DNA from: Funneliformis mosseae
Taxonomy: Eukaryota > Glomeromycota > Glomeromycetes > Glomerales > Glomeraceae
Length of the DNA: 12,036 nt
Assembly: GCA_910592005.1 (NCBI GenBank)
Contig: CAJVPP010003295.1
Location: forward strand, 1-12,036
Reading direction: 5' to 3'
The translations under genes were made by a program, and so were the position numbers. Under the pieces are notes generated by a model. It was given only the letters and a program-made list of their open reading frames with translations. It made no database searches and was not told the DNA's origin. Shown here in pieces: positions 1-8,234 of the stretch; within the stretch, counting starts at the first letter, position 1, and each line of letters starts with the position of its first letter.

Positions 1-168
1 TAAATTTGAAAAAAAAATATTATTTGTATTATCTTCTTTATATATACTATTACTTTATTGAATTAACATAAAATTTTTTGCATATAAAATTTTATACAAA
101 TTGCTTTTAAATTTAATGTATTATACTAATTATTCAGCTGGTAGAAAAATCAGAAATAAAGCTATATT
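1..168. other. AT-rich sequence downstream of the hAT fragment
   Basis: Lies 3' of the hAT coding end on the minus strand. It contains one AATAAA (plus-strand TTTATT at 54-59), which could be a leftover poly(A) signal, but this motif is expected by chance in such AT-rich DNA. No inverted-repeat end is visible in the window. Confidence 0.4.
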
Positions 169-567
169 TCATTTTAAAAATAAAAGATGCTTAACTAATT
201 TTGAATTTAAATAGTTACGACATGCTGTAATATGTAATCTAGCATCCAAAAAAAGTCTTTCACTAGGTATCAAAATGGTTTGTATTGATAAGTATTTATA
301 TGCAATTTATATTAATAAAGGAAATTTTTTTAAATTTTTCTTCCACCAGTTAAGTGGATCACAATTTTTTAATATTTATAAATTCAAGTAAGTATTAACT
401 TCATTATCCTCAATATTATTATTATTATTATCATTATCAAAAAGTGCAGTAATAATAGAATTTGATGACAAAGATGTAGTTGTGCTCTGTCTGATATTAG
501 TATTGCCAATAGAACCTAAAGAATCAAATTCATTTACTAATTGCTTATTAAAGTAAAGATCACATAA
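169..567 (-). pseudogene. hAT-family transposase, C-terminal dimerisation domain fragment (broken)
   Basis: Read on the minus strand, this frame gives an Asn-rich stretch, then EVNTYLNL, DPLNWWKKNLKKFPLL, a short helix ending YKYLSI, PSERLFLDA and finally LVKHLLFLK before a TGA. This order (Asp-Pro-Leu-x-Trp-Trp, Lys-Tyr-Leu-x-Ile, Pro-Ser-Glu-Arg-Leu-Phe, Leu-Phe-Leu-Lys end) is the hallmark of the hAT C-terminal (hATC) domain that dimerises cut-and-paste hAT transposases in the nucleus. Two in-frame TAA codons (376-378 and 307-309) break it, and a further TAA lies upstream at 568-570. The Asn run is encoded by an ATT-type microsatellite near 412-433. Only about 133 codons remain; the BED zinc finger and catalytic core are not in the window. 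Upstream coding sequence, if any, would have lain across the LINE insertion point 43 bp away. Family assignment is confident; functionality is excluded. Confidence 0.85.
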
Positions 568-609
568 TTACAGTAATATTCATAAGTATCCAATCACCTC
601 TAACTTCAG

Positions 610-627
610 TTACAAGTAAGTAAATTC
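610..627. repeat. Target-site duplication, left copy (LINE 3' side)
   Basis: The 18-nt string TTACAAGTAAGTAAATTC occurs here and again, identically, at 8143-8160. It directly abuts the T run that is the LINE's A tail on the minus strand. Bases outside the 18 differ between the copies, so the duplication is exactly delimited. This is the signature expected of target-primed reverse transcription. Confidence 0.9.
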
Positions 628-640
628 TTTTTTTTTTTTT
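628..640 (-). other. LINE 3' A tail (13 nt)
   Basis: Thirteen consecutive T on the plus strand equal a 13-nt A tail on the element's sense strand. It lies exactly between the 3' UTR and the left target-site duplication. Confidence 0.85.
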
Positions 641-975
641 AATTAAACGATGTGGTATTACCAGTAACTTTATTAAATTAATATATAAGGAAATATAAAA
701 TAAATCGAAAATAAATCTATGTTAAGTACTAGCTATCCCCTGTAGTTATATTACAAATCCATTTGAATCAACTTATCATTATCTTTCCCCTCCATCAAAT
801 CCACTAAGTGCATACTTAATGAAAATTAATATCAGCAAGGAAAGATAAAGAAGACGTCAGTGCCTATCTAAAAATCTGAGAATGCGTAGCCAAATTTATT
901 CGCATAGTGTATTTAAGTCTCCCAGTTAAAAGAGGAGCTTGATGTCTGTCTGTGAAGCAGGGGTGAACCAGTACT
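641..975 (-). other. LINE 3' UTR
   Basis: This stretch of about 335 bp lies between the ORF2 terminator (976-978) and the A tail. I see no protein-like frame in it on either strand. In elements of this kind the 3' UTR is where reverse transcriptase recognises its template, but no hairpin or tail repeat stands out by eye. Confidence 0.6.
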
Positions 976-1769
976 TCATTTACGCTTGTCTTGTTTAGTA
1001 ATGCCCATTGAATGCTCTTTGGTGATCAATAAGTTGCAACGGTGTTTCCAGACATCATCGTATAGTTTTTGGTGAAAAAGAAGCAGCGAGCGTTAAATGA
1101 TGAAGAGGTATTGCTCTTTATTACCAGTTATTTATGGATAATATCTATCAGGGAAGACGAGATTCTGGAATGAATGATGTCTGTGTAGCCATTAGAAGTA
1201 TTGAAAGGTGATGCAAAAGTTGTGTTGAGAACGTCCTCTAGTTCAGTTTGGTGCGCTGTATATCTGGTTCTGTATGCAGAGCTTAGCTGGTCGACAAAAT
1301 CGTGTTTGGTAACCAAGATCATATTTGTAATATCTGAAGAGTACAATGGATAAGTCCAAATATGGAAAGCAGTTTCAGTAGCGTCATTGCAACTCACACA
1401 AGTCCAGTGCTCATATAAGTCAAGTCGTAACAATGTGAGACGTGACAGTGTAGGAAGTTCATTAATGAAGTTTTTAATAATGAATGATTTGAGCTTACAT
1501 GAAGCAAAGGATGTAATAAGGGAAGAGGTGTTCATCGAAAAAAGTTTCCAGATGACGAACCAATTGATAGATTTGTTAGTGGTGAGTACTCTGAGTTCAT
1601 CGTTCCTGTTCAAATCCAAAAAGTTGCCAAAAGCTTATGCAGCAAATAATTGCTTGAGAAAACTTCTAATAGAGACCTCGATAGTAATATTATCAAAGCA
1701 AAATGAAAGATCTGATGAGGAAACATTATTAAGTAGCAAGGATAGAGAAGGTGTATTGTATTCTTCTTT
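976..1769 (-). pseudogene. ORF2 C-terminal zinc-finger region and basic tail
   Basis: Downstream of RNase H the same frame continues to 1128, broken only by a TAA about 50 codons in. It contains a helical NWFVIWKLF block and a finger of the form C-V-S-C-N-D-A-T-E-T-A-F-H-I-W-T-Y. The Cys at 1398-1400 and the next Cys three codons on, plus the His, match the C-x2-C-x8-H-x3-C finger seen at the end of many LINE ORF2 proteins. The last ligand is Tyr (TAT, 1350-1352) instead of Cys, one G-to-A step from TGT. A frameshift near 1120 moves the reading to a tail, VWKHRCNLLITKEHSMGITK, then QDKRK and TGA at 976-978. Such fingers are thought to help bind template RNA. Confidence 0.8.
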
Positions 1770-2175
1770 AGCTAATCTATCCGCTATTTCATTGTAGTGA
1801 TTACCAGCATGTGCTTTGATTTTGTGAAGTGAAACTTGGAGGTTAAGGTGATCAATGATGTATCAGATCATATTCCAGATCGTGTAATTGGGAACTTTTT
1901 TAAGCTTTTTTGTAAAAAGATGATTAAAAAGCACATATTTGTTAAAACTATAAATTATTGCTTGGCTATCTAAGTAGACATCTACCATTGCGTTATTTGG
2001 AGATACTATGAAAGCGGTGAGGAGAGCATACATTTTAGCACACGTGAAAGAGGGCCAATTTGTGAGTGAAGCTTTAAAGGTAGATAGACTGTTGTTAAGG
2101 TATAAGTAAATCTAACTGAGTTCCATTTTACATTTTTCAGTCCAAGGTCCTATTAAGGAACCATCTGTGTAGAAT
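1770..2175 (-). pseudogene. ORF2 RNase H domain with active-site Glu lost
   Basis: In frame with the downstream C-terminus, the minus strand reads FYTDGSL (first acidic residue, codon GAT at 2163-2165), AKMYALLTAF, VYLDSQAII (Asp at 1968-1970), HKIKAHAGNHYNEIADRLAKE (His and the last Asp, 1779-1781). This is the type 1 RNase H order Asp-Glu-Asp-His-Asp, the activity that removes RNA from the RNA-DNA hybrid. The second position, normally Glu in the A-E-x-x-A-L helix, is Lys (AAA, 2034-2036), one G-to-A step from GAA. In-frame TAG and TGA codons also interrupt the domain. Recognition is secure and activity is not possible. Confidence 0.9.
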
Positions 2176-2229
2176 ATTAAAGCTGTTACACCAATGAAGG
2201 TGGATTGTAATTGTTTGAGCTTGGGTGAA

Positions 2230-3500
2230 TGCATTGATGGCTGGATAAGAAGGTCAATGATGTTATCAGTAAGCGGAATATTTGGAGAAGGGTCATTGTG
2301 TGGTTTGTGAAAAATCGTGTTAGTGATATAAGAAATTTCCCTAAATGATTATTTGGTTTAGTTCTTGATCGTATGTGATTGTTTAGGAATGGTTTGAATT
2401 AAATAGGCTATATAGTATAAGAAATACTAATGATGCAACATCTGGATGAAACAGTCTGTCTGCTAAGAAGATAACCAGAGTATTTAACTAACTGGCAAAT
2501 ATTATTATTATTAGTGTTGTGGGTGAAATGGTAACAGATGAGATGGCTATTATTAGAGACATTAGCTATTATTTTTCCAAAGGTAGGACTATTGAGTGTT
2601 GGGTTCTAGGTTGATACTATTTTTTTTGCTTAGCTATTAAAGGTAAGCGCTTGAGAAATGGTTTTGTAACATGATACAGGAGAAGCTAGTCTAAATTCTG
2701 GTTTGATCAATCTATGTATGTAATTAACTAAAACTATATTGTCTAATCTATAGAAAAAATCAGATAAACCAAATCGTTTTGACTGGTGATCGAAATCTCT
2801 GAAAAGGAAGTCAGAAGTAGTAATTAGATGGCGACCTGTGAAGGAGATTAGTTGATCTAAAAAATATAAGTTATAATTAGTGAGAATCTTGTGATATCGT
2901 TTCAGTAAACTACTAGAAAGGATTTTTGTGATAGGTTTAGTGCCTCCTGTAATTTGATTCATGAGGAGGGGGAAACATTGGTAGAGAATTTTGAGGATGT
3001 AGAGTTAATAAGGGAAAGGGAGGCATCAATTAAGTTTCTATGTGAATTTTTGTTGAAGGAATGTGGCCAAAAATTAAGGGGAGATGTAGCAAGAACATTG
3101 CTTGACTGTAATTGGTAAAGTCGAATTAAAGAGATGTTCTTATAAATGGATGAATTGTTAAATTGGTAAATAAGGGCAGTTGAAAGGGATTTAATTTGCA
3201 GTGACCAAAGGTCACTTAAGTTATAGAAATGTTTGAAGTTCAAAAGAGTGTTGGGGAGAGTAAGGGCGAATTTATTTTTATGTTTGAAAAGTGAACATAT
3301 AGGAGCAAAAATTTTATGGCATTCGTTTTTCAAAAGGGGTGTCAGCTGCATATGATACTTGAGCAGGGAATACAAACTATATTAATAATATACGAAAGTT
3401 ATTTGTCTGTTAATGGTTTATATCTCATAGAGGCGATGAAACGGTTCACATTGAACGCGAGCTGTTTCTTGACAAATGATTGAGCTCTCTGGCTGTTAAT
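2230..3500 (-). pseudogene. ORF2 thumb/connection region between RT and RNase H
   Basis: After the RT, three stretches in different frames continue the protein. One runs about 3500-3400 (INSQRAQSFVKK, then VNRFIASM) and breaks at a TAA. The second, 3375-2959, is Leu- and Ser-rich with HMQLTPLLKNECHKIF. The third, 2962-2630, starts NQITGGTKPI. From 2630 to about 2230 the frame is hard to follow and full of stops; a short block ending DNIIDLLIQPS leads into RNase H. These linkers are poorly conserved among LINEs, so identity rests on position and continuity between two clear domains. I see no catalytic motif in it. Confidence 0.7.
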
Positions 3501-5040
3501 CTACACACTTAAGAAATGTAATAATCCTTCTTCAGGAGTAATGTTGATAGTGGTTGAACCAAATTTGATAGGAATAGGAAGAACATCAACATTGCAGGTC
3601 GTCAAAAGTTTCGATTTGTCTTTGTTGAATGCAGATCTGGTGAGACTGTAAAATTCATCAGTAACGAGTAAAATTTCTTTTAGGTCTTGTTTGGAACTAG
3701 CCACCCAATTTGTATCGTCTATGAAAGCAAGTGACGAAACAGAGGCTGATATAGTAGAGGTATTCATGGAGGTGATATCAGAGATCTAAGTATGATCAAT
3801 TGTATATCTTTTATTAAGAGAGCCTACTTCGCAGAGTAGGGGTCCAGGTAGATACACCACACTAAGGGGAAATAACTTCTCCTTGGTCAATACCTATCTT
3901 GACATCGTATAAGTCAGTGGTTCCCTGTGCGGTAAATACAGCGTTTTTTCTTGAGGTAAAGAGGTTTATAATGAGTTCAATAGCTAGAGTAGAGACTTTG
4001 ATCCTGTTTAAGGCAAGATGAAGGTAGGACAAGTCTACACGATCATAAGATTTAGAAAGGTCTTGCAATAAAATCCAAATTTCTTTATTATTTTCGATAG
4101 CATCCTCTAATAACATATTGATAATTTTTATAGGTGGTTCTGTTAATTCTCCTGGCAATCCAGCGAAGTTGCCTCCCTTGAGAATGTTGTGGTTGGCTAA
4201 GATGTGAGTGAGTCTATTAGTGATAATCTTAATAAGACCTTTACACACAGTTTCGAGTAGCATAATGGGTCTAGTCTTGGTTATGTTACATTCCCATTCC
4301 ATAGGTTTGGGAATGGGATAAATGTAGGCGATTTTCCATTCATTTGGAATGTCACCTATTGCGAAGCATATGCAGATGAGTTTCCAAAGAAGTTGCTGAA
4401 GCTTGTCTTCAAGGTGAGCAATTATTTCATTGGTGATACCAGAGGGATCAGCTGCTTTATTATTAGGAAGTGTTCTAAGGACAGCAAGCTATTCGTCATA
4501 TGTGGGGGTTGCATGAGATTGGAATAGTGTTGTTCATTGACGTAGTCCTTTGGTTTATATTGTTCAGACCATCTGGGGGGCATGGGATACGCTGGAGTTG
4601 AGGGACAGCGAAGTTTTGGAAATGATTAATTGTAGCACTCTTGATTTCCTCTGGTTCAATGGTGAAATGTTTGTCGTCTGAATTCTTGTCCGTGATAAGT
4701 AATCGATCAAGTACAATGAATCGTTTCTTCTGATTTAAGATAGAGGCAATCATTTTAGAAAGGTCATCTTGCAGGTTATCACATCACTTGTCTATAAAGG
4801 ATTTGATAGCTGATTCTTTCCTTTTTTGTATTTCGATTTTAGCTAATGCTGTTAAGGATTTGTAGAGATCTTTAATTTTAAACTTGACGTCATTGATGTT
4901 ATTGGGTCGTAGAGCGGTAGGAAAAGAACATGTAAAAAGTTTCAATTCAGTGATCAGCTTTTCCATACTGTTCTTGATATAGGACCATTCGAGAGGTTTA
5001 GGCAAGTGGTTTATTCGTAAAATTGAGTCTTTAAACTGGA
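3501..5040 (-). pseudogene. ORF2 linker and reverse transcriptase domain
   Basis: The segment from about 5005 to 4496 is a charged helical linker in one frame, broken by a TGA after FIDK. The RT proper begins near 4490 with LRTLPNNKAADPSGI (the conserved Gly before Pro-Ser-Gly-Ile is Asp here), then GDIPNEWKIAYIYPIPKP. Motif A is LLQDLSKSYDRVD, with the metal-binding Asp at 4060-4062. Motif B is GIDQGEVISP, followed after a frame change by WCIYLDP. Motif C is FIDDT, with the paired Asp codons at 3714-3719. Motif E/thumb begins with TPEEGLLHFLSV, ending at a TAG where a Trp is usual. The three catalytic Asp are retained, but the domain is split over at least three frames, including two shifts between motif B and motif C. 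Confidence 0.9.
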
Positions 5041-5169
5041 GCAGAAATGAGCCAACTTTTCTGACAGCAAAGAATGAGGGGATTGATCAAGAGGTTATTT
5101 ATTATTTAGTTGCGGGAAAATCTACACTTGAGGTATAATGCATCTGTTGGCAGCTAGGATAGCAGCTTT

Positions 5170-6189
5170 AATATCTATCTATAGGGTGTTCATATTGCAT
5201 CTGTTAGTAGGGAGGTTTAAGAGGCGATTCAGGTTGTGACATCTATAATGAAAATCGGTGTGTGTAGCAAATTCATTCCATTTGGACAAGTTCATAGCTC
5301 TTAGATTAGGAACTTGTTTTTTATTTTGTAAGGTACAACTTTGAGCACTGGATTGCATACGGTAATTAGCGAATAACACGAAAACGATCTTATGGTCAGA
5401 CAAGTAGAGGACTGGCTGTTTTAGGTATGAATAAAAAAATTCTGAAGTGAAGTTGGGTGAAATAAAAATAGTGTCAATTCTCGAACTTCGTGAGCCTGAG
5501 TAGTAAATAGGTTAGGGTGTATCATGACAGACGTTATAAAGGTCTAGGAAGTTCAATGTGAAGAGCCGTTTATAAAAATCCATTTGCTAGTACAGGGCTT
5601 TGCCAATGTTAACTTAAGACCAGTAGGTATCAAGATTCGCGTTGAAGTCCCCTAAGATGACAGTCTTAAAATCTGCTCTGATGCCATCTTGGACATGTTT
5701 AATGATTAATTTGTGTAGGTTGAGCCGTTCTATCTTGATATTGGATTCAGTTGAAACCTGTAAATAAATACAAAAGACGTAAAGTTTGGTATGTTCAGAT
5801 AAAAACAAGTCTATGTAGATAAATCAATCATTATCTAGATAGGCTTTTTGGATGTAAATAGCTCAGGATTTTTTAATGAGGATGCTAACTCCAACATATG
5901 AGTTAAGGCGGGTGCTCCAAAAAGAGGGATAATCAGGGTTGTGTTTATAACGAAAGGATTGGTCAGACTTGTGTTGAGTTTCAGTGAGACCTACGAAATC
6001 TGTATTAAGATCTGTAAATGTGTTGTTAATGGATTGGTTTTTAATTGAATATTGGAGTGAATTAACGTTATGAGTAGCAAAGGATATAGTAGGTGTACCT
6101 TTTGAATTAATTTGATTGTAGGTGTAATGTTCTATATGTTTATTATTGTAATTATTATTTTTATCGATATTTGTATTATTATTAATCAT
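5170..6189 (-). pseudogene. ORF2 APE-type endonuclease (EEP) domain
   Basis: One reading frame spans the whole domain from the ATG at 6189. Visible motifs are FATHNVNSL (Asn41), DFVGLTETQHK (catalytic-type Glu70), VILGDFNANLD (Asp181 and Asn183), GSRSSRIDTIFIS and LSDHKIV (Asp265, His266). These are the ordered active-site blocks of the endonuclease/exonuclease/phosphatase fold that nicks target DNA to prime reverse transcription. All the recognisable catalytic residues survive, but the frame contains in-frame stops at 5863-5865, shortly after it, at 5614-5616 and at several points beyond (for example after LY and after TP). After the SDH block the frame runs on as a linker to about 5170. The domain is recognisable but not translatable. 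Confidence 0.9.
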
Positions 6190-6215
6190 GATTGTGGATT
6201 AGGTAATGGATGAAA

Positions 6216-7964
6216 TTATTGTGAAAAGGAACCAGATGGTTTTTGTACCTGAGCCATGATTTTAAGCATTTGGGCATTAACGATCTGTAATTGCTTCTGT
6301 TGTTCAGCGATGACAGAGACTTGTTCTTCAATGATTGCTTGTATCTTAAGGTCGATAGAAACAGGTGACTTATTAATGTCTTCATCCAAAGAGGAATTGG
6401 CAATACAAACTCTTTTTTGGGGGGTAGAGGTAGACGCAGTTTGCTGCGCATTAGGTCCTTTATTTAGGGCACTTGTTAATGGAGAGAAAGGTGAGATATA
6501 GATGGTTAATTAAGCCTTTTCGAGCTTGGCAATGTGAATTTCAAGATCAGATATAGCCTTTTGCATGCCTGCTAGCATGCTGAGGATTCTGTCTAACTTA
6601 TTATTAGTCGTGTTGTTATTATTATTGGAATTATGAACTGAGTTATCAATCGAATGACCTGCAGGACCTTTTTCTTTGGCGTTGCCCTTATCTGTTGCAA
6701 GTTTGATAATTTCTTTGGGAAGGGATGACTGGTTGTGGGTGGGTTAACGATCGTTGTTTCTTATGATCAAGAATCTAGACCCTGCTGGCTTAAAATGATT
6801 GTATAGTTTTTGAACGGAGGGAAGTTTGTAAATTGGGATTTTAGGTTGATTGATAAGATCATTATTAACTGAAGGAATGATTTGGAGGCATTTCATGACA
6901 ATGTGTTCAGGAGATCCACATTTATGATAACATCTCGCATCAGCTGAGCACCATTGAAGTTCGTTATCACTGAATGCAAAAGATTATTTAACGGTATTGT
7001 TGAGGTTTGCCTCTGTTTCGAAATAAAAAACTGTGAAGGATCAAGGTTTATAATTGTTTAAACGAAGGATGTAGAGGGCTTTAGCTTTAGTAAATAAGGT
7101 GATATCTTGCAGATCCCTAGCAGAGATGTTGAAGGGCAAACTGGTAAGTCTTATTCTAAAATAGTTACGTTGTTTAACTTGTTCTAGAGTAAGGCAAGCC
7201 GGATATACTCGAACGCAATTGTTGTAGATAAAATGTGACCATTGAATATGGAAGAGATCGACACTTTTAGGATCTTCATAAGTGATGTAAGCTTGTTGCT
7301 AAAGGTCTCTAGTGAACATTTGTACAGTAACTATCTTGTCATATTTAGCAAATATATTGGTAAGCTGTTCCTTTTTGAGGTTAAGATGAATATCAGTAAT
7401 ACGAATTGTACGTTGAGGGAACTGCATATTTTCTTTGTATGTTACATACTGAACCAGCTAGTTGATATTCAAATCAGAAAATTTTACATTAAGGGCTGAT
7501 TCTATAGATTGCTGATCATTAAAGTAGATCATGATCAACTGAACAAGGTTAACGTAGCGGACATTAATCCTCCTGAACGTGTCATCAAGAGCGAAGTGAA
7601 CATTAACAATCTTCAAAATAATAGCAGTGGGAAGGTCCTTGGAGCTTTTGGGAATGGTAGTTGCGCAAGCAAATGGGGTTGAAAGAGTAATAACAGTGAA
7701 ATCTTTGTTTTGATCCATTTTCATATTAGGGTCGTCTTCTATGGAGATGTATTTATCCTTATCCAAGACGTTGGGGGGAGTAGGAGTCAGTGGTTTGAAA
7801 AAGTTTTCAATAAGAGCAGCGTCTGAAGCTGAGGATGGGTCTAGCTATTCTCCAGAGCCAAAAATTGAAGCAACTGGTATCTTGAAAGTTTGTTGGTGTT
7901 CTGTTGGGTTAAAACAGTGCTTATTTTTCAATGACGCTTGTTTGTTTTGATTTTTTCTGATCAT
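6216..7964 (-). pseudogene. LINE ORF1, nucleic-acid-binding protein, seven in-frame stops and no frameshift
   Basis: The ATG at 7962-7964 is the first after an in-frame TAA about 20 nt upstream, and the same frame runs 583 codons to TAA at 6216-6218. By the family role, the product would coat LINE RNA. Residues about 75-165 and 172-335 have the beta-alpha-beta rhythm of RRM-like folds (for example FPQRTIRITDI, QQAYITYED, NYFRIRLTSLPF, SFTVFYFETEA). A knuckle, CYHKCGSPEHIVMKC, follows at about 345-359; its spacing is C-x3-C-x4-H-x4-C rather than the usual C-x2-C. The C-terminal third is Asn-rich and then heptad-like (MLAGMQKAISDLEIHIAKLEKA, and EEQVSVIAEQQKQLQIVNAQM further on), so a coiled coil is likely. 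Premature stops fall at codons 40, 169, 222, 308, 327, 407 and 485. Nothing shifts the frame. Confidence 0.85.
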
Positions 7965-8142
7965 ATTAAATAAAAATAACTTTTAAAGTAAACTCTTCCC
8001 TAGTTGTAAAAGTGTATTTGAGCTATTGTAGAACTATAAGACTAACTAACAGAATCAAAAATATAATAGAACTTTAGAGGTGAATGTTTTTATTTTCTTA
8101 GACTTTATTTTCAAAAAGTGATCGATGGGAAAGAGTTTTTTT
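7965..8142 (-). other. LINE 5' UTR / leader
   Basis: These 178 bp lie between the right target-site duplication and the ORF1 start. On the sense strand they open with seven A then CTCTTTCCC. An internal RNA polymerase II promoter would be expected here in a full-length LINE, but I see no motif I can name. Confidence 0.6.
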
Positions 8143-8160
8143 TTACAAGTAAGTAAATTC
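8143..8160. repeat. Target-site duplication, right copy (LINE 5' side)
   Basis: Identical 18-nt partner of 610-627. The sequence that follows (AAAATTTTTTTTT) is the original chromosomal flank, so the insertion went into an AT-rich site with a T run beside it. Confidence 0.9.
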
Positions 8161-8208
8161 AAAATTTTTTTTTATTTAAAAAATATATAACTAACTAACT
8201 AAAATTAA
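8161..8208. other. AT-rich spacer with a (TAAC)n short repeat
   Basis: This 48-bp strip separates the LINE duplication from the Tc1-like element. It holds a T run, an A/T block and about four units of TAAC/CTAA (8187-8202). I see no gene or control site. Confidence 0.6.
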
Positions 8209-8210
8209 TA

Positions 8211-8234
8211 CATTGTGTAATCACTATCTGACTT
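8211..8234 (+). repeat. Left terminal inverted repeat, degenerate
   Basis: Starts beside TA and contains CTATCTGAC at 8224-8232, matching the right end's GTATCTGAC in inverse orientation. The intervening bases are poorly matched. Confidence 0.5.

Larger units (their letters stand above)
976..6189 (-). pseudogene. LINE ORF2 polyprotein (endonuclease, RT, RNase H), broken
   Basis: ORF2 would encode the enzyme that nicks the target and copies the LINE RNA into the chromosome. The ATG at 6187-6189 begins an Asn-rich leader, and the endonuclease starts about 33 residues in. The frame then gives endonuclease, reverse transcriptase, a thumb/connection region, RNase H, a CCHC-like finger and a basic tail ending in the pattern W-K-H-R-C then K-R-K-stop at 976-978. 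The total is about 5.2 kb, roughly 1,730 codons, a normal size for a LINE with RNase H. At least seven frame changes are needed to follow it: near 5030, 4500, two in 3830-3870, near 3380, near 2960, between 2630 and 2230, and near 1120. Many in-frame stops are also present. The 27-nt gap after ORF1 suggests reinitiation or coupled translation in the intact ancestor. Confidence 0.9.
628..8142 (-). mobile_element. Complete but inactivated non-LTR (LINE) retrotransposon
   Basis: The element is about 7,515 bp and runs right to left. In its own 5'-3' order it has a roughly 180-nt leader, ORF1 (7964 to 6216), ORF2 (6189 to 976), a roughly 335-nt 3' UTR and a 13-nt A tail (T run 628-640). Perfect 18-bp target-site duplications sit at both ends, so the copy appears to be full length rather than 5'-truncated. 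ORF2 carries an APE-type endonuclease, reverse transcriptase, RNase H and a C-terminal zinc finger. That domain set is typical of the I/Tad-like LINE groups; I cannot place it in a clade without a tree. Base composition is visibly less AT-rich than the flanks. Multiple stops and frameshifts make the copy dead. Any mobilisation would have to use proteins from another copy. Confidence 0.92.

Noticed and set aside
412..433. ATT microsatellite considered as a stand-alone repeat feature
   Set aside because: It encodes the Asn run of the hAT fragment; similar runs encode Asn tracts in the LINE ORFs.
1387..1797. Plus-strand open frame of 136 codons
   Set aside because: It is antisense to the ORF2 RNase H and zinc-finger region, and its protein has no family features.
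6182..6451. Minus-strand open frame in another phase over the end of ORF1, and a plus-strand frame at 6256-6501
   Set aside because: The true ORF1 frame here encodes the coiled-coil-like C-terminus; these are shadows in other frames.
7242..7950. Plus-strand frames at 7242-7499 and 7741-7950
   Set aside because: Both are antisense to ORF1 and show no recognisable domain.
6216..7964. Alternative genetic code (TAA/TAG read as Gln, as in some ciliates) to explain ORF1 stops
   Set aside because: A TGA also interrupts ORF1, ORF2 needs many frameshifts, stops in other elements fall at Trp and Arg sites, and genuine terminators TAA and TGA end the frames. Decay explains all of it.
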